Below, in pieces: positions 12,494-25,203 of a stretch of 64,000 nucleotides of DNA. This stretch comes from Paulinella micropora (lineage: Eukaryota > Cercozoa > Imbricatea > Euglyphida). The first letter of the stretch is position 1; every line of letters starts with the position of its first letter. A program made the translations under genes and the position numbers. The notes beneath the pieces were generated by a model, which saw only the letters and a program-made list of their open reading frames with translations, was not told where the DNA came from and did not search any database. The stretch is taken from the NCBI GenBank assembly GCA_009731375.1, contig BJOX01000099.1, positions 411,802-475,801 of the forward strand, read 5' to 3'.

Positions 12494-12807
12494 GTCCAGC
12501 CCGATGCTATTGCACGCGGGAGACAAAGACAAAACGGAGGTAGACTTTGAACAGTGCTGCGAAATAGTTCAAAATCTATTACATGGTTGTGTCTGCTAAG
12601 TTAGCCTGCTTGCATCTTTATTTTCATATTCATATTCTTTTACACTTGTTACCATTTTCGAAAATGGGTGTGTGTGTGTGTGTGTGTGCTGTATGGCAGG
12701 CGGTGCACATACAGACTGGATGTTCGGCTCCTTCTGGGGGTAAACGCAACCCCTCTGTTTCACCCCAACAAAAAAGCACAACCAGCACAACCCACAGTCA
12801 ACCAGAG

Positions 12808-12847
<40 letters not shown>

Positions 12848-13088
12848 CTCTCTCTCTCTCTCTCTCTCCACCCTCCCTCCTTGTTTATCTATTTTATTTG
12901 CTTATTAATTTATTTATTTCAAAAGGATTGATTTTCATGTTTGTGAATACAAATGATCTGTGTTTGTAGTTTTTCCATCGATATGGCGACGTTGGCGGCC
13001 GTCCGCGTCCGCACAAGTTCAAAGTCTGTCTTCCCTTGTTTCTCCTTCTTCTTCTTCTTCTTCTTCTTCTTCTTCTTCTTCTTCTTCT

Positions 13089-13134
<46 letters not shown>

Positions 13135-13159
13135 ATCATCATCATCATCATCATCATCA

Positions 13160-13215
<56 letters not shown>

Positions 13216-13674
13216 TCATCGTTTTGCTCCTTCCTTGCTTCAACCCCACCACAAAACAACAACAAGAAAAGACGCAAGGCGGGGGGGGGGGGGGGGGGGG
13301 GTTGTAANNNNNNNNNNNNNNGGGGGGGGGGGGGGGGGGGGGGGGGGGCGAGTTGGTAAGTGTCAGCAGGAAGAAAGTCCTCGAACAAGGTTATGTTGAA
13401 CAGCGCAGTAGTTTTGATTGTTCTTGGCGGCTGGCTTGTTGACACAGGTCAGCAGCGAGCGGTATGCCAGGGCCAAACGCAGGCGAGTTGTGCCAGCTCT
13501 ACAGCCATGACATGGATGGCCAAAGCCGCTTTAGGCGCGTGCCGGCGGTCAGTTTCTTCTTCTTCTCCTTCTTCTTCTTCTTCTTCTTCTTCTTCTTCTT
13601 CTTCTTCTTCTTCTTCTTCTTCTTCTTCTTCGTCTTCCTCTTCTTCCTCTTCTTCCTCTTCTTCCTCTTCTTCC

Positions 13675-13715
<41 letters not shown>

Positions 13716-13731
13716 TTCTTCTTCTTCTTCT

Positions 13732-13763
<32 letters not shown>

Positions 13764-14340
13764 TTCTTCCTCTTATTCCTCTTCGTCTTCTTCTTCTTCT
13801 TCTTCTTCTTCTTCTTCTTCTTCTTCTTCGTCCTCGTCCTCCACCTACTCCTCCTTTTCTCTCCCATAGATTGTATGCATGACTTTTTGCTATTGTGTAG
13901 GCGGAGATGGATAAGCCCTTACTGGCGTCTCACCCTCTGGCGTGGACTAACTACGTCCTAGGCTGCATCCAGCAGGTGAAAATTTGTCGTTCAATTTCTC
14001 GAAAATCACGGTTGGTAGCTGAATTTGTCGCTAAATTTCTCGTAAATCACTGTTATATCGTCACTTTCACATCTCCCCACGGTTTATGATTTCATGCATG
14101 CTCGTTGGTAAAATCGCGATAATGATAAGAATCGGCGGAGAACGAAGCGCTTGAAGGATTGCTGATTGCAATTGAAAAACTATGAACTTCTGATGTGTGC
14201 AGCTGAGGCAGCGTGGAGTGCGTGTTCCGACCTCGCTGGACATCTGTGTGCTGGGCGACTCGTTGCAACGCAAGGGGCTGTCCTCGTCAGCCGTACGCAC
14301 ACACACACACACACACACTTCACCAACATATGTTGTATTT

Positions 14341-14405
<65 letters not shown>

Positions 14406-14420
14406 AAAGTAGTAGTAGTG

Positions 14421-14489
<69 letters not shown>

Positions 14490-17247
14490 GTAGTAGTAGT
14501 GGTGGAATTTAGTGGTAGTAGGAGCAATATTTATGATTATGTACGTCTGTGTCTGCTCCCAGGCGGTTGAGAATGCGGTGACTGTGCCCGTATAAGTATG
14601 TATGTATGTGTACTATGTGTACATGTGTATTTATATGTGTATGTATGTATCATCTGTGTCTGTTCCTAGGCGGTTGAGAACGCGGTGATGCAGGCCATAT
14701 AAGTATGTTTGTGTATGTATGTATGTATGTATGTATGTATGTACGTACGTACGTACGTACGCATGTATGTATGATCTGTGTATGTATCTAGGCGGTGGAG
14801 AACGCGATGACTCTGGCCATATTAGTAGTGTGTATGTCTGTAATGTATGCATGTGTGTATAATCTGTGTGTGTGTGCATAGGCGGTTGAAAACGCGGTGA
14901 CTTTGGCCATCTTATCTGCAGTAAGTGGTCTGAACCCGCGCTCAGCGACGGCCCACATCACCAACAGCCTAGCACAGGTAGTTTATTGTTGTTATTTGTT
15001 ATTGTTATTGCTGTTCTGGTTGTCGTTGTTTTTATTGTTGTTGCTCTCAACCCGCACTCGGTGACGGCCAGCGTCACCAACAGCTTAGCCCAGGTAGTTT
15101 GTTGTTATTGTTGTTGTGTATCGTTGTTTTTATTGTTGTTGCTCCAACATCATCAACAGCTTAGCCAAGGTAACTTGTAGTTTGTGTCATGTAAGTTGTT
15201 GTTATTGTTCTTGTTATTACGTCACCACCAGCTTAGCCGAGGTAGTTTCTGTCGTGTTAGTTGTTGTTATTGCTATTCTTATTACATCACGGTGTGGTGT
15301 TGAGTTGCGTTGTGTGTCGTGTGCTGTTATCGTAACTTAGCTTTTGCAAGCATGCCTAGGACAACTCTAGTATTGTTTTTTTGTGTTGGCGTCGAGTTCT
15401 GTTGATCGTGTGCTTCTTACAGTATGTATGTATGTATGTATGTATGTATGTATGTATGTGTATGTGTATGTGTATGTAATTTCTTTTGGGTCGTCCCCAG
15501 ACTTGAAAATCGCCTGACAGAATACACACCCACCCACATAGTAACACACTTACTGACTTACCTACTGACTTACCTACGTTACTTACCTACAGGTGGCTCA
15601 GGTCGGCAATGACGCAGAGAACAACAACAACAACAACACACACACACACTCACTTACCTACTTACTTACCTACATGACTTACTACAGTTGGCTCAGGTCG
15701 GCAATGGCGCAGAGAGCAATAACAACACACACACACACACTCACTTACCTACTTACTTACCTACATGACTTACCTACGTTGGCTCAGGTCGGCAATGACG
15801 CAGAGAACAATAAAAACACACACGCACACACACTTACCTACTTACTTACCTACATGACTTACCTACAGGTGGCTCAGGTCGGCAATGACCCAGAGAACAA
15901 TAACAACACACACACCCACACACACACTCACTTACCTACTTACTTACCTAGATGACTTACCTACAGTTGGCTCTGGTCGGCAATGACGCCGAGAACAATT
16001 TCAACACACACACTCACTTACCTACATTACTTACCTACAGGTGGCTCAGGTCGGCCATGACGCAGAGAACAACAACAACAACACACACACACACTCACTT
16101 ACCTACTTACTTACCTACATGACTTACCTACAGGTGGCTCAGGTCGGCAACGATGCAGAGAACAATTTCAACACACACACCCACTTACCTACTTACCTAC
16201 ATTACTTACCTACAGGTGGCTCAGGTCGGCAATGACGCAGAGAACAACAACAACACACACACACACACACACTCACTTACCTACTTACTTACCTACATTA
16301 CTTACCTACAGGTGGCTCTGGTCGGCAGTGACGCAGAGAGCAATTTCAACACACACACACACTCACTTACCTACTTACCTACATTACTTACCTACAGGTG
16401 GCTCAGGTCGGCAATGACGCAGAGAACAACAACAACAACAACACACACACACACACTCACTTACCTACTTACTTACCTACATGACTTACCTACAGGTGGC
16501 TCTGGTCGGCAGTGACGCAGAGAACAATTTTAACACACACCTCACTTACCTACTTACCTACATTACTTACCTGCAGGTGGCTCAGGTCGGCAATGACGCA
16601 GAGAACAATTTCGTTAACGTTGGGTCCGGTATCTTGGATCAGGGTCCACATCAACACTCACAATCATACCTACATTCACTCATACATACATAAATACATA
16701 CATACATACATACATACATGCATGCATACATACATACATACATGCATGCATGTACACATGCATGATTGCATGTCTGCACATTTATATTCATAAATATGCA
16801 CACTTGCATACGCTTTTTCTTCTTCTTCTTCTTCTTCTTCTTCTTCTTCTTCTTCTTCTTCTTCTTCTTCTTTTTCTTCTTCTTCTTCTTCTTCTTCTTC
16901 TTCTTCTCCTTCTCCTTCTTCTTCTTCTTGTTCTTCTTCTTCTCTCTTCTTCTTCTTCTTCTTCTGAGAAGAAGAAGAAGAAGAAGAAGAAGAAGAAGAA
17001 GAAGAAGGAGGAGGAGGAGGAGGAGGAGGAGAAGAAGAAGAAGAAGAAGAAGAAGAAGAAGAAGAAGAAGAAGAAGAGAAGAAGAAGAAGAAGAAGAAGA
17101 AGAAGAAGAAGAAGAAGAAGAAGGAAGAAGAGGACTCATTTGTCTTTTTCTTCTTTCAAATTTTCATTGATAGTTTCTTTCTCTTTCTCTTTCTTCTTGG
17201 TAGGCTCATCCATGTTTCCAGACATTGCAGTCTTTCGATATATCAAG
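12494..17247 (+). CDS. Galactokinase-type GHMP kinase region, exons 1-9 of a larger gene
   Basis: Exons are 12494-12539, 12700-12739, 12970-13023, 13448-13547, 13901-13975, 14203-14292, 14882-14977, 16577-16643 and 17204-17247; all have AG/GT borders and compatible phases. The translation follows the galactokinase order: a GR-containing segment, AHTDW (sugar-binding EHTDY motif), IDMATLAAVRVR (like the LPMAI-VA segment), WTNYVLGCIQQL (W-NYV-G motif), KGLSSSAAVENAV (ATP-binding GLSSSAA motif), then AQVGNDAENNFVNV and GSGILDQ with the catalytic-base Asp of the GIMDQ motif. GHMP kinases of this family phosphorylate the anomeric hydroxyl of galactose or related sugars using ATP in the cytosol. 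The Glu of EHTDY is Ala here. I recall a GAH variant and GILDQ in plant galacturonokinase, so a sugar acid substrate is possible. The usual C-terminal GGGFGG motif is not seen. The true start codon is upstream and unidentified. Confidence 0.75.
13044..13214. repeat. (CTT)n, (ATC)n and (ATT)n microsatellite
   Basis: Intronic trinucleotide runs following the exon at 12970-13023; pyrimidine-rich on the sense strand at its start. Confidence 0.95.
13281..13348. repeat. Poly-G with a gap of Ns
   Basis: Two G runs flank 14 Ns at 13308-13321; length and order are unreliable. Intronic. Confidence 0.8.
13556..13866. repeat. (TTC)n / (TTCCTC)n polypyrimidine tract
   Basis: About 310 bp, almost purely pyrimidine on the sense strand, starting immediately after the donor of the exon at 13448-13547. 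It contains a (CTCTTC)-type hexamer sub-array with CGT interruptions. Confidence 0.95.
14341..14508. repeat. (CAG)n then (TAG)n microsatellite
   Basis: Short CAG run, then a long TAG run with single substitutions; intronic, just upstream of the decoy acceptor array. Confidence 0.95.
14563..14823 (+). pseudogene. Three decoy copies of exon 14882-14977, acceptor side
   Basis: Copies begin at 14563, 14670 and 14792, each after a good 3' splice site (CTCCCAG, TTCCTAG, TATCTAG). Each repeats the first 10-11 codons of the true exon (AVENAVT-like), then diverges into TATGTATG repeat, with stops soon after. Spacing is 107, 122 and then 90 bp to the true exon. The true copy at 14882 is the only one that continues to a donor. 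Confidence 0.9.
15044..15241 (+). pseudogene. Three decoy copies of exon 14882-14977, donor side
   Basis: Segments ending at 15093, 15169 and 15241 repeat the 3' edge of the true exon (the TNSLAQ codons) plus the following GTAGTTT-type donor and the GTTGTTATT intron start. The first copy preserves about 45 bp of exon; the later ones are shorter and more diverged. The donors are GTAGTTTG, GTAACTTG and GTAGTTTC. Confidence 0.85.
15593..16576 (+). repeat. Array of 11 decoy acceptor-side copies of exon 16577-16643
   Basis: Copies start at 15593, 15688, about 15779, 15869, 15967, 16041, 16134, 16216, 16312, 16398 and 16496. Units are 74-98 bp: a splice acceptor (mostly TTACCTACAG), then about 33 bp of exon (the VAQVGNDAENN codons), then (AC)n and (CTTAC)n. 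The copy at 15779 has lost its AG. From the fifth copy on, units alternate between an AACAAC ending and an AATTTC ending, i.e. a two-unit higher-order repeat. The true exon continues into FVNVGSGILDQ. Confidence 0.95.
16680..16760. repeat. (CATA)n microsatellite
   Basis: Short ACAT array within the intron after exon 16577-16643. Confidence 0.95.
16815..17131. repeat. (TTC)n followed by (GAA)n, long inverted repeat
   Basis: About 150 bp of TTC units turn into about 160 bp of GAA units at about 16965 (CTTCTTCTGAGAAGAAG). The two halves are reverse complements, so this intronic block can fold as one long hairpin. Confidence 0.95.
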
Positions 17248-17513
17248 GTATATACAATTTATACCTACGCAAATTACATGCTGCATGAAGATCAATAAAG
17301 TGGAACCAAAATTGCCAGAGTCTATGTATGCATATGTGTACGTTTTTATGTATACTTGTGCATAATGTTTGCTGTCTTGTTTAGTCTGATCTGCTGCCTT
17401 GTTTAGTCTGATCTTACTTATATACTCTCCTTCACTAGTCATTTTTCTTCGCTTGCATCCACCTACACTGTACCTAACATGTATCTGTATAAGTATATGT
17501 ATGTTTGTATATG

Positions 17514-17588
17514 TATGTTGTTGTTGTTGTTGTTGTTGTTGTTGTGTGTGTGTGTGTGTGTCTGTGTGTGTGTGTGTGTGTGTGTGCA
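17514..17588. repeat. (GTT)n and (GT)n microsatellite
   Basis: Intronic tri- and dinucleotide runs. Confidence 0.95.
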
Positions 17589-17783
17589 TGTGAAGAGAGA
17601 GCGTTACTCTGCCTATCTCACTCTACCTAATATGTATTATGTATGTGTGTATATGTATATGTGTATGTTTTTTCTGTGCATATGAAGGGAGAGCTCTGTA
17701 TTCGAAGCGTGTCTCTGCCGACAAAACTCACAGGGTTATAACTCTCCTTTTATCAATTAACTTTTTACCTTACCTTTTCAAGC

Positions 17784-17963
17784 TACCTACCTACCTACCT
17801 ACCTATCTATCTATCTATCTCTATCCATCTACTTGTGCGCGTGCCAAGACGACCGATATCATTTCTCCTATTTCCTTCCTTCTTTCTTGTCTTGCTTCTT
17901 TCTTTTCTGCTTTCCTTTCTTCCTTTCCTTTCTTCCTTTCTTCATTCCTTCCTTTCTTTCTTC

Positions 17964-18011
<48 letters not shown>

Positions 18012-18036
18012 GTGTATATATATATGTATATATATA
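17784..18036. repeat. (CTAC)n, (CTAT)n, (TTTCC)n, (CT)n and (TA)n cluster
   Basis: Intronic pyrimidine-rich repeats within the long intron between exons 17204-17247 and 18689-18763. Confidence 0.95.
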
Positions 18037-18246
18037 TTCCTGTCTTTCTTTGCCGCTCCCATAGCGTTACCTCAACCGTGATCGATACAGGGACAGAGTT
18101 TCCTCTCGCCTCCTCGCAGGTCTTAGATTCAATACGTATGAAATAACATAACATAACACAACATAATATGACATAAAATTAGGTGAAACATATCGAAAAC
18201 ATGCACTGTAACATAACACAAGGTAGCATTATTCTCATATATATAT

Positions 18247-18488
18247 ACGTACATACATACATACATACATACATACATACATAGTATACATACATACAAA
18301 CATACATACATACAATACATACATACATACATACATACATACATACGTACATACATACATACATACATACAATATTACATACATGTTCGTGTTGTAGGAC
18401 ATTCGCTGCCTCTCTCTCTCTCTCTCACTCTCTCTCCTTCTTCTTCTTCTTCTTCTTCTTCTTCTTCTTCTTCTTCCTCTTCTCTCCC

Positions 18489-18544
<56 letters not shown>

Positions 18545-18545
18545 C
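18247..18545. repeat. (CATA)n, (CT)n and (CTT)n with a decoy exon edge at about 18398
   Basis: Microsatellites. At about 18398, GTTGTAG is followed by GACATTCGCTGCC, a short diverged copy of the start of the exon at 18689 (GACATCGACTCGCTGCC), which then decays into (CT)n. Confidence 0.8.
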
Positions 18546-18688
18546 TCCCTCCCTAACTTCTGCCGCACATAACATAGCACTAAAAAAACGATGTAGCATT
18601 ACATAAGTTAGCATTAATGTAATTTTGATATAAAATGAAATGTAATGTAACATTCAATGTAATATTCACGTAATATTCCACACAATAG

Positions 18689-18769
18689 GACATCGACTCG
18701 CTGCCCCTGTCCTATCTTCCTAACCACTACCGCACAATCTCGCTCTTCAACCGCCGAGTCATGGTATGC

Positions 18770-18815
<46 letters not shown>

Positions 18816-18969
18816 CCTACCTTTTCTATTTGTTCATCTATGCATCATCTGCCTCTCTGTTTGTTGTAGTTCTTCTTCTTCTTCTTCTTCTTCTTCTTCT
18901 TCTTCTTCTTCTTGTTCTTCTTGTTCTTCTTGTTCTTCTTGTTGTTGTTGTTGTTCTTCTTCTTCTTCT

Positions 18970-19001
<32 letters not shown>

Positions 19002-19116
19002 CTCTTCTTCTTCCTCTTCTTCTTCCTCTTCCTCTTCCTCTTCCTCTTTCTCGTCTTCTTCCTCTTCCTCGTCTTCTTCTTCCTTCCTTCCTTCCTTCCT
19101 TCCTTCTTTCTTTCCT

Positions 19117-19152
<36 letters not shown>

Positions 19153-20746
19153 TCCTTCCTTCCTTCCTTCCTTCCTTCCTTTCCTTTCCTTTCCTTTCCT
19201 TCCTTTCCTTCCTTCCTTCCTTCCTTCTTTCTTTCTTTCTTTCTTTCTTTCCTTCCTTTCTTCCTTTATTACTTACTTCCTTTCTTACTTTCTTACTTCC
19301 TTTCTTCCTTTCTTCATTCCTTCTTTCTTTTCTTTCTTTCTTTCTTGCTTTCTTTCTTTCTTTCTGTCTTTCTTCTGTCTTTCTTTCTTCTTTCTTTCTT
19401 TCTTCATGATGTGTTTATGTATGTAATTTATGTTATGTCTTTATATATGCATGCACATATGTACGTATGGTGTATGTAATATATGAACGTATGTCCGTAT
19501 GCATGTATATACTGCAGGCCTTCTCGATCGGGCGCAGCCTCCTCTCTCAACTGCCTCTGCGGCATTCCAAGCACAACGCAACATCTCCCCTCTCCAAGTC
19601 CACTCACCGTGTCTCCTCCCCCTCCTCGCCCACCGCCTCCTCTCCGCCCCCTCCACCTCCTTCTGACTCTCTTCCACTTTCCTGTCGTCTTGTCCCTTTC
19701 CCAGCTTTGTCTGTGCCGTTCCCACTCTCCAGACCGCTCAGTCATCCGAAAGGAAGGTACATCCAAGCAGCTAGCTGTGTACCTGTCTATTTCCTTGTCC
19801 CTCTCGTTTCTATGAATGTATGTATCTGCATACGCATGCATGTATTGCATCATAATACGTGCATTGGTATGTCTGTATAATTTGTATTGACTTATAGTTT
19901 CGTGTTTGTATATGTCTATCTGAGCGCCAGACTATTTGACGATCCCTACGATCAGTGCGTACGTGCGTGTGTGTATGTGTGTGCTGGCAGGCTGATCATA
20001 CCTGTGCCTGTCCTGGATGCTCTGCGTTGCCATTCTGCGCTGCCGGCCCGGCTTGTCCTGTTTGACGTGAAATACGACTCGCACAGTGACCTGGACCCCA
20101 TGCTGTGGTATGTATGTATGTATGTATGCATGCATGCATGCACATATATACATACATAAAAACATATACATACACGTGATATCTTGGTAGGTCTTCTAAC
20201 CCATGCGCCAAGCAGGTGCCGGCAAACGTCTTGACCCAGTCTCCCATGGAGAAGGTATGTGTGTATGTGTGTGTATGTATGTATAGATATATGTATGTAT
20301 TCATCCATTGGAACCTCTTCACCTGCCACCTTTGTGTGGCTTCCTCTTCAAATATATGCATGCATGTATGTATGTAAAACTCTTATATATATATAATATA
20401 TATATATGTAATGCATCTATGTATAATTGCCAAGCAAAACTGAGCCCTTTCTGTCCCTTATTTAGTTCCTCCTTCTCCTCCTCCTGCTTTCCTTCTTCTT
20501 CTTCTTCTTCTTCTTCTTCTTCTTCTTCTTCTTCTTCTTCTTCTTCTTCTTCTTCATTCTTCCTTCTTCCTTCCTCCTTCCTCCTTCCTCCTTCCTTCCT
20601 TCTTCCTTCTTCCTTCCTTCTTCCTTCTTCCGTCTTCCGTCTTCCGTCTTCCGTCTTCCGTCTTCCGTCTTCTTCTTCTTCTTCTTCTTCTTCTTCTTCT
20701 TCTTCTTCTTCTTCTTCTTCTTCTTCTTCTACTACTACTACTACTT

Positions 20747-20778
<32 letters not shown>

Positions 20779-21015
20779 TCTTCTTCTTCTGCTTCTTCTC
20801 CTCCTCCTCCTCCTTCTCTTTCTCCTTCTCCTCCTCCTCCTTCTCCTCTTTCTCCTTCTCCTTCTTCTCCCTCTTCTTCTTCTTCTTCTTCTTCTTCTTC
20901 TTCTTCCTACTACTACTACTATTACTACTACTACTACTACTACTACTGCTACTACTACTACTACTACTACTACTGCTACTACTGCTATTATTACGACGAC
21001 GACCACCACCACTAT

Positions 21016-21066
<51 letters not shown>

Positions 21067-21086
21067 CACTACTACTACTGCTACTG

Positions 21087-21123
<37 letters not shown>

Positions 21124-21655
21124 AAGAAGAAGAAGAAGAAGAAGACGAAGACGAAGAAGAAGAAGAAGAAGAAGAAGAAGAAGAAGAAGAAGAAGAAGAA
21201 GAAGAAGAAGAAGAAAGAAGAAGAAGAAGAAGAAAGAAGAAGAAAGAGAAGAAAGAAGAAGAAAGAAGAAGAAAGAAGAAGAAGAAAGAAGAAGAAAGAA
21301 GAAGAAAGAAGAAGAAAGAAGAAGAAAGAAGAAAGAAGAGGGGGAAGAGGGGGAGGGGGGGGGGGCGTAGGAGGAGAAGGAGAAGAAATAGAAAAAGAGG
21401 AGGAGGAGAGGAAGCAGGAGGTGGTTGTATATGTGTGTTGTGACATTCAATATCTGTATGCGTGCATGTTTTCAGGCGGAGTGGCTTGCCACAAAGATCG
21501 GGATGTCCAACCTGCTGACTTGCCCCCCTGCCTCCCCGTTGTCTTCTTCCTCTTCCCCTCCTTCCTCTCCGTCTGCTTCTCCTTCCTCCTCTGGTTGGAA
21601 GGATTTGACAGTGGTGATGTTGCGTGACGAAATAGACTATGCGCGAAAGTAACAA

Positions 21656-21730
<75 letters not shown>

Positions 21731-21785
21731 CGCTCGCTCGCTCGCTCGCTCTCCCCCTCACTCCCTGCTCTGCTGTTCCGGTTCC

Positions 21786-21837
<52 letters not shown>

Positions 21838-22050
21838 CATCCATCCATCCATCCATCTATCTATCTATCTATCTATCTATCTACCTACCTACCTACCTAC
21901 CTACCTACCTACCTACCTAGCTACCTACCTACCTATCTATCTGCTGTTACAGGCAGCGACGGCCTCACACGCTCCAGTATGTGGTGGTGGGAGTTGTCTC
22001 CAACCATACACTGCAAACGCTGCTTGCAGCAGGGCTATTCGACAAGGTCC

Positions 22051-22098
<48 letters not shown>

Positions 22099-22343
22099 TT
22101 GTCTGTCTGTCTATCTATCTATCGCTATTTATATATCTAATATGTGTAAAGAACACGTCTTGATGTGCACCATTTCACCTGCATCTATTTTTCTTTGCAG
22201 GGAGACGTAGAGGACACACAGCTTTGCCTTGATGTGCTTCAATACTCAGTCCAGGTCCTAAATACACAAGCACATGCATGCACACATGAACACTCACATA
22301 CAAAAGATTATTTAGAATAGAGAGAGAGAGCAAGAGCGAGAGA

Positions 22344-22388
<45 letters not shown>

Positions 22389-22543
22389 ATAATTAGACAG
22401 ATGACTGAATGTAAAATATGAATGCTACGTACAGATGTGTGATATGGTGTGCAGGAGACGCGGCGCACGGACTTGATGTACTACTTGCTGAGCGGACACC
22501 TGGACCAACACGTAATAGATAGATAGATAGATAGTTAGATAGT

Positions 22544-22609
<66 letters not shown>

Positions 22610-22629
22610 TAGATAGATATAGATAGATG

Positions 22630-22691
<62 letters not shown>

Positions 22692-22696
22692 CAGAC

Positions 22697-22764
<68 letters not shown>

Positions 22765-23673
22765 GAGATGTCGCAAAGGAATGTAGTCCTTGCAAAGGAA
22801 CGCAGTTTCACATCAAACAATAATTTGTGTACTGTGCATGTGTCCGGGATGGGAANNNNNNNNNNNNNNNNNNNNNNNNNNNNNNNNNNNNNNNNNNNNN
22901 NNNNNNNNNNNNNNNNNNNNNNNNNNNNNNNNNNNNNNNNNNNNNNNNNNNNNNNNNNNNNNNNNNNNNNNNNNNNNNNNNNNNNNNNNNNNNNNNNNNN
23001 NNNNNNNNNNNNNNNNNNNNNNNNNNNNNNNNNNNNNNNNNNNNNNNNNNNNNNNNNNNNNNNNNNNNNNNNNNNNNNNNNNNNNNNNNNNNNNNNNNNN
23101 NNNNNNNNNNNNNNNNNNNNNNNNNNNNNNNNNNNNNNNNNNNNNNNNNNNNNNNNNNNNNNNNNNNNNNNNNNNNNNNNNNNNNNNNNNNNNNNNNNNN
23201 NNNNNNNNNNNNNNNNNNNNNNNNNNNNNNNNNNNNNNNNNNNNNNNNNNNNNNNNNNNNNNNNNNNNNNNNNNNNNNNNNNNNNNNNNNNNNNNNNNNN
23301 NNNNNNNNNNNNNNNNNNNNNNNNNNNNNNNNNNNNNNNNNNNNNNNNNNNNNNNNNNNNNNNNNNNNNNNNNNNNNNNNNNNNNNNNNNNNNNNNNNNN
23401 NNNNNNNNNNNNNNNNNNNNNNNNNNNNNNNNNNNNNNNNNNNNNNNNNNNNNNNNNNNNNNNNNNNNNNNNNNNNNNNNNNNNNNNNNNNNNNNNNNNN
23501 NNNNNNNNNNNNNNNNNNNNNNNNNNNNNNNNNNNNNNNNNNNNNNNNNNNNNNNNNNNNNNNNNNNNNNNNNNNNNNNNNNNNNNNNNNNNNNNNNNNN
23601 NNNNNNNNNNNNNNNNNNNNNNNNNNNNNNNNNNNNNNNNNNNNNNNNNNNNNNNNNNNNNNNNNNNNNNNNN

Positions 23674-23740
<67 letters not shown>

Positions 23741-23812
23741 GAGAGAGAGAGAGAAGGAGATAGATAGATAGGATTTGATGTACTACTTGCTGAGCGGGCA
23801 TCTGGACAACAC

Positions 23813-23858
<46 letters not shown>

Positions 23859-24227
23859 CAGAGAGAGAGAGAGAGAGAGATAGAGACAGAGAGAGACAGA
23901 GAGACAGAGAGAGAGAGAGAGATAAGAGTTCCTCGCAGCTTACCTTACCTGGATGCAGATCATATGGAGCATACAGATGCAGATATGTACATATGTACTT
24001 TCACGCCTGCTTGTATGCAACATGAATAGATGCCCGTTGGCACTATTTTCATAACCGTTGCCTGCGACATGGACATTTTATCCGGTGATAGCTGGAAGAG
24101 GTGGTGGAAAGCGATAAAGAAGAGGAAGAAGAAAACGAGGAGGGTGCTGTCCAGCGGCACGAAAAGACGCGGCAGGCTAGACGTCAAGAACTAGCTGGGT
24201 TGATCGAGCTGCACGCGAAAGAGTAAC

Positions 24228-24280
<53 letters not shown>

Positions 24281-24713
24281 CATCTATCTATCCATCTATC
24301 TATCTATCTGTCTGTCTGTCTATCTACCTACTTAGCTACTTACTTACATACCTACCTACCTACTTACCTACCTACCTACCTTCACACATACATCTGTCAT
24401 CTTGCTCTATCGCCTCTGCCTACCTGTATGCCTGCGGCACTTTCCCCGTACAAATGCCTCTTCATTCAAATACATACATACATACATACATACATACATA
24501 CATACTGCCTACCTGTGTAGACAAGACAAAAACGTCTTCATTCAAATACATGCAACCATACACACATACACACATACATACATTACATACACATACATAC
24601 ATACACACATACATACATACATACATACATACATACTGCCAACCTGTGTAGGCAAGAAAGCAAGGGATTGCGCCTTCGTGCTAGCTACGAGGTATGCATG
24701 CATGCATGATGTA

Positions 24714-24749
<36 letters not shown>

Positions 24750-25161
24750 TGTGTATGTATGTATGTATGTATTCATGCATGTGTGTATAGCGGGAGATCG
24801 CACGGCGGCTCGCTGACACCTCGGTTGCCTTAGACGAGGAACAGGTTTTCTGGCATATACGTATATACGTATTTACACAAGCATTTACTAATGTATAGAA
24901 CCATTTGTAGAGAAATATTGTGAGAGAAAGGGAGAAGAATCTAGTAGTTAATGTATCTGTATATACGCGTACATGTAAATAGGTGTTGTACACGGTGGGA
25001 GCGTTAGGGGACCAGAGCTGGGCTGATAAGGTCCGCAGTGTGCTATTGCTTACATATGTAATATATATAACGTATATTTGTATGTGCATTTATACGGTAC
25101 ATAATACATATGTGTGTGCTTGTGGCGTGTGCACCTGTGTGTATGTGTGTGTGTGTGTGTG

Positions 25162-25203
<42 letters not shown>

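Noticed and set aside
15593-16576. CRISPR-like look of regularly spaced direct repeats
   Set aside because: Units are contiguous, 74-98 bp, with repeat-derived rather than unique spacers, each starts at a splice acceptor, and the genome is eukaryotic.
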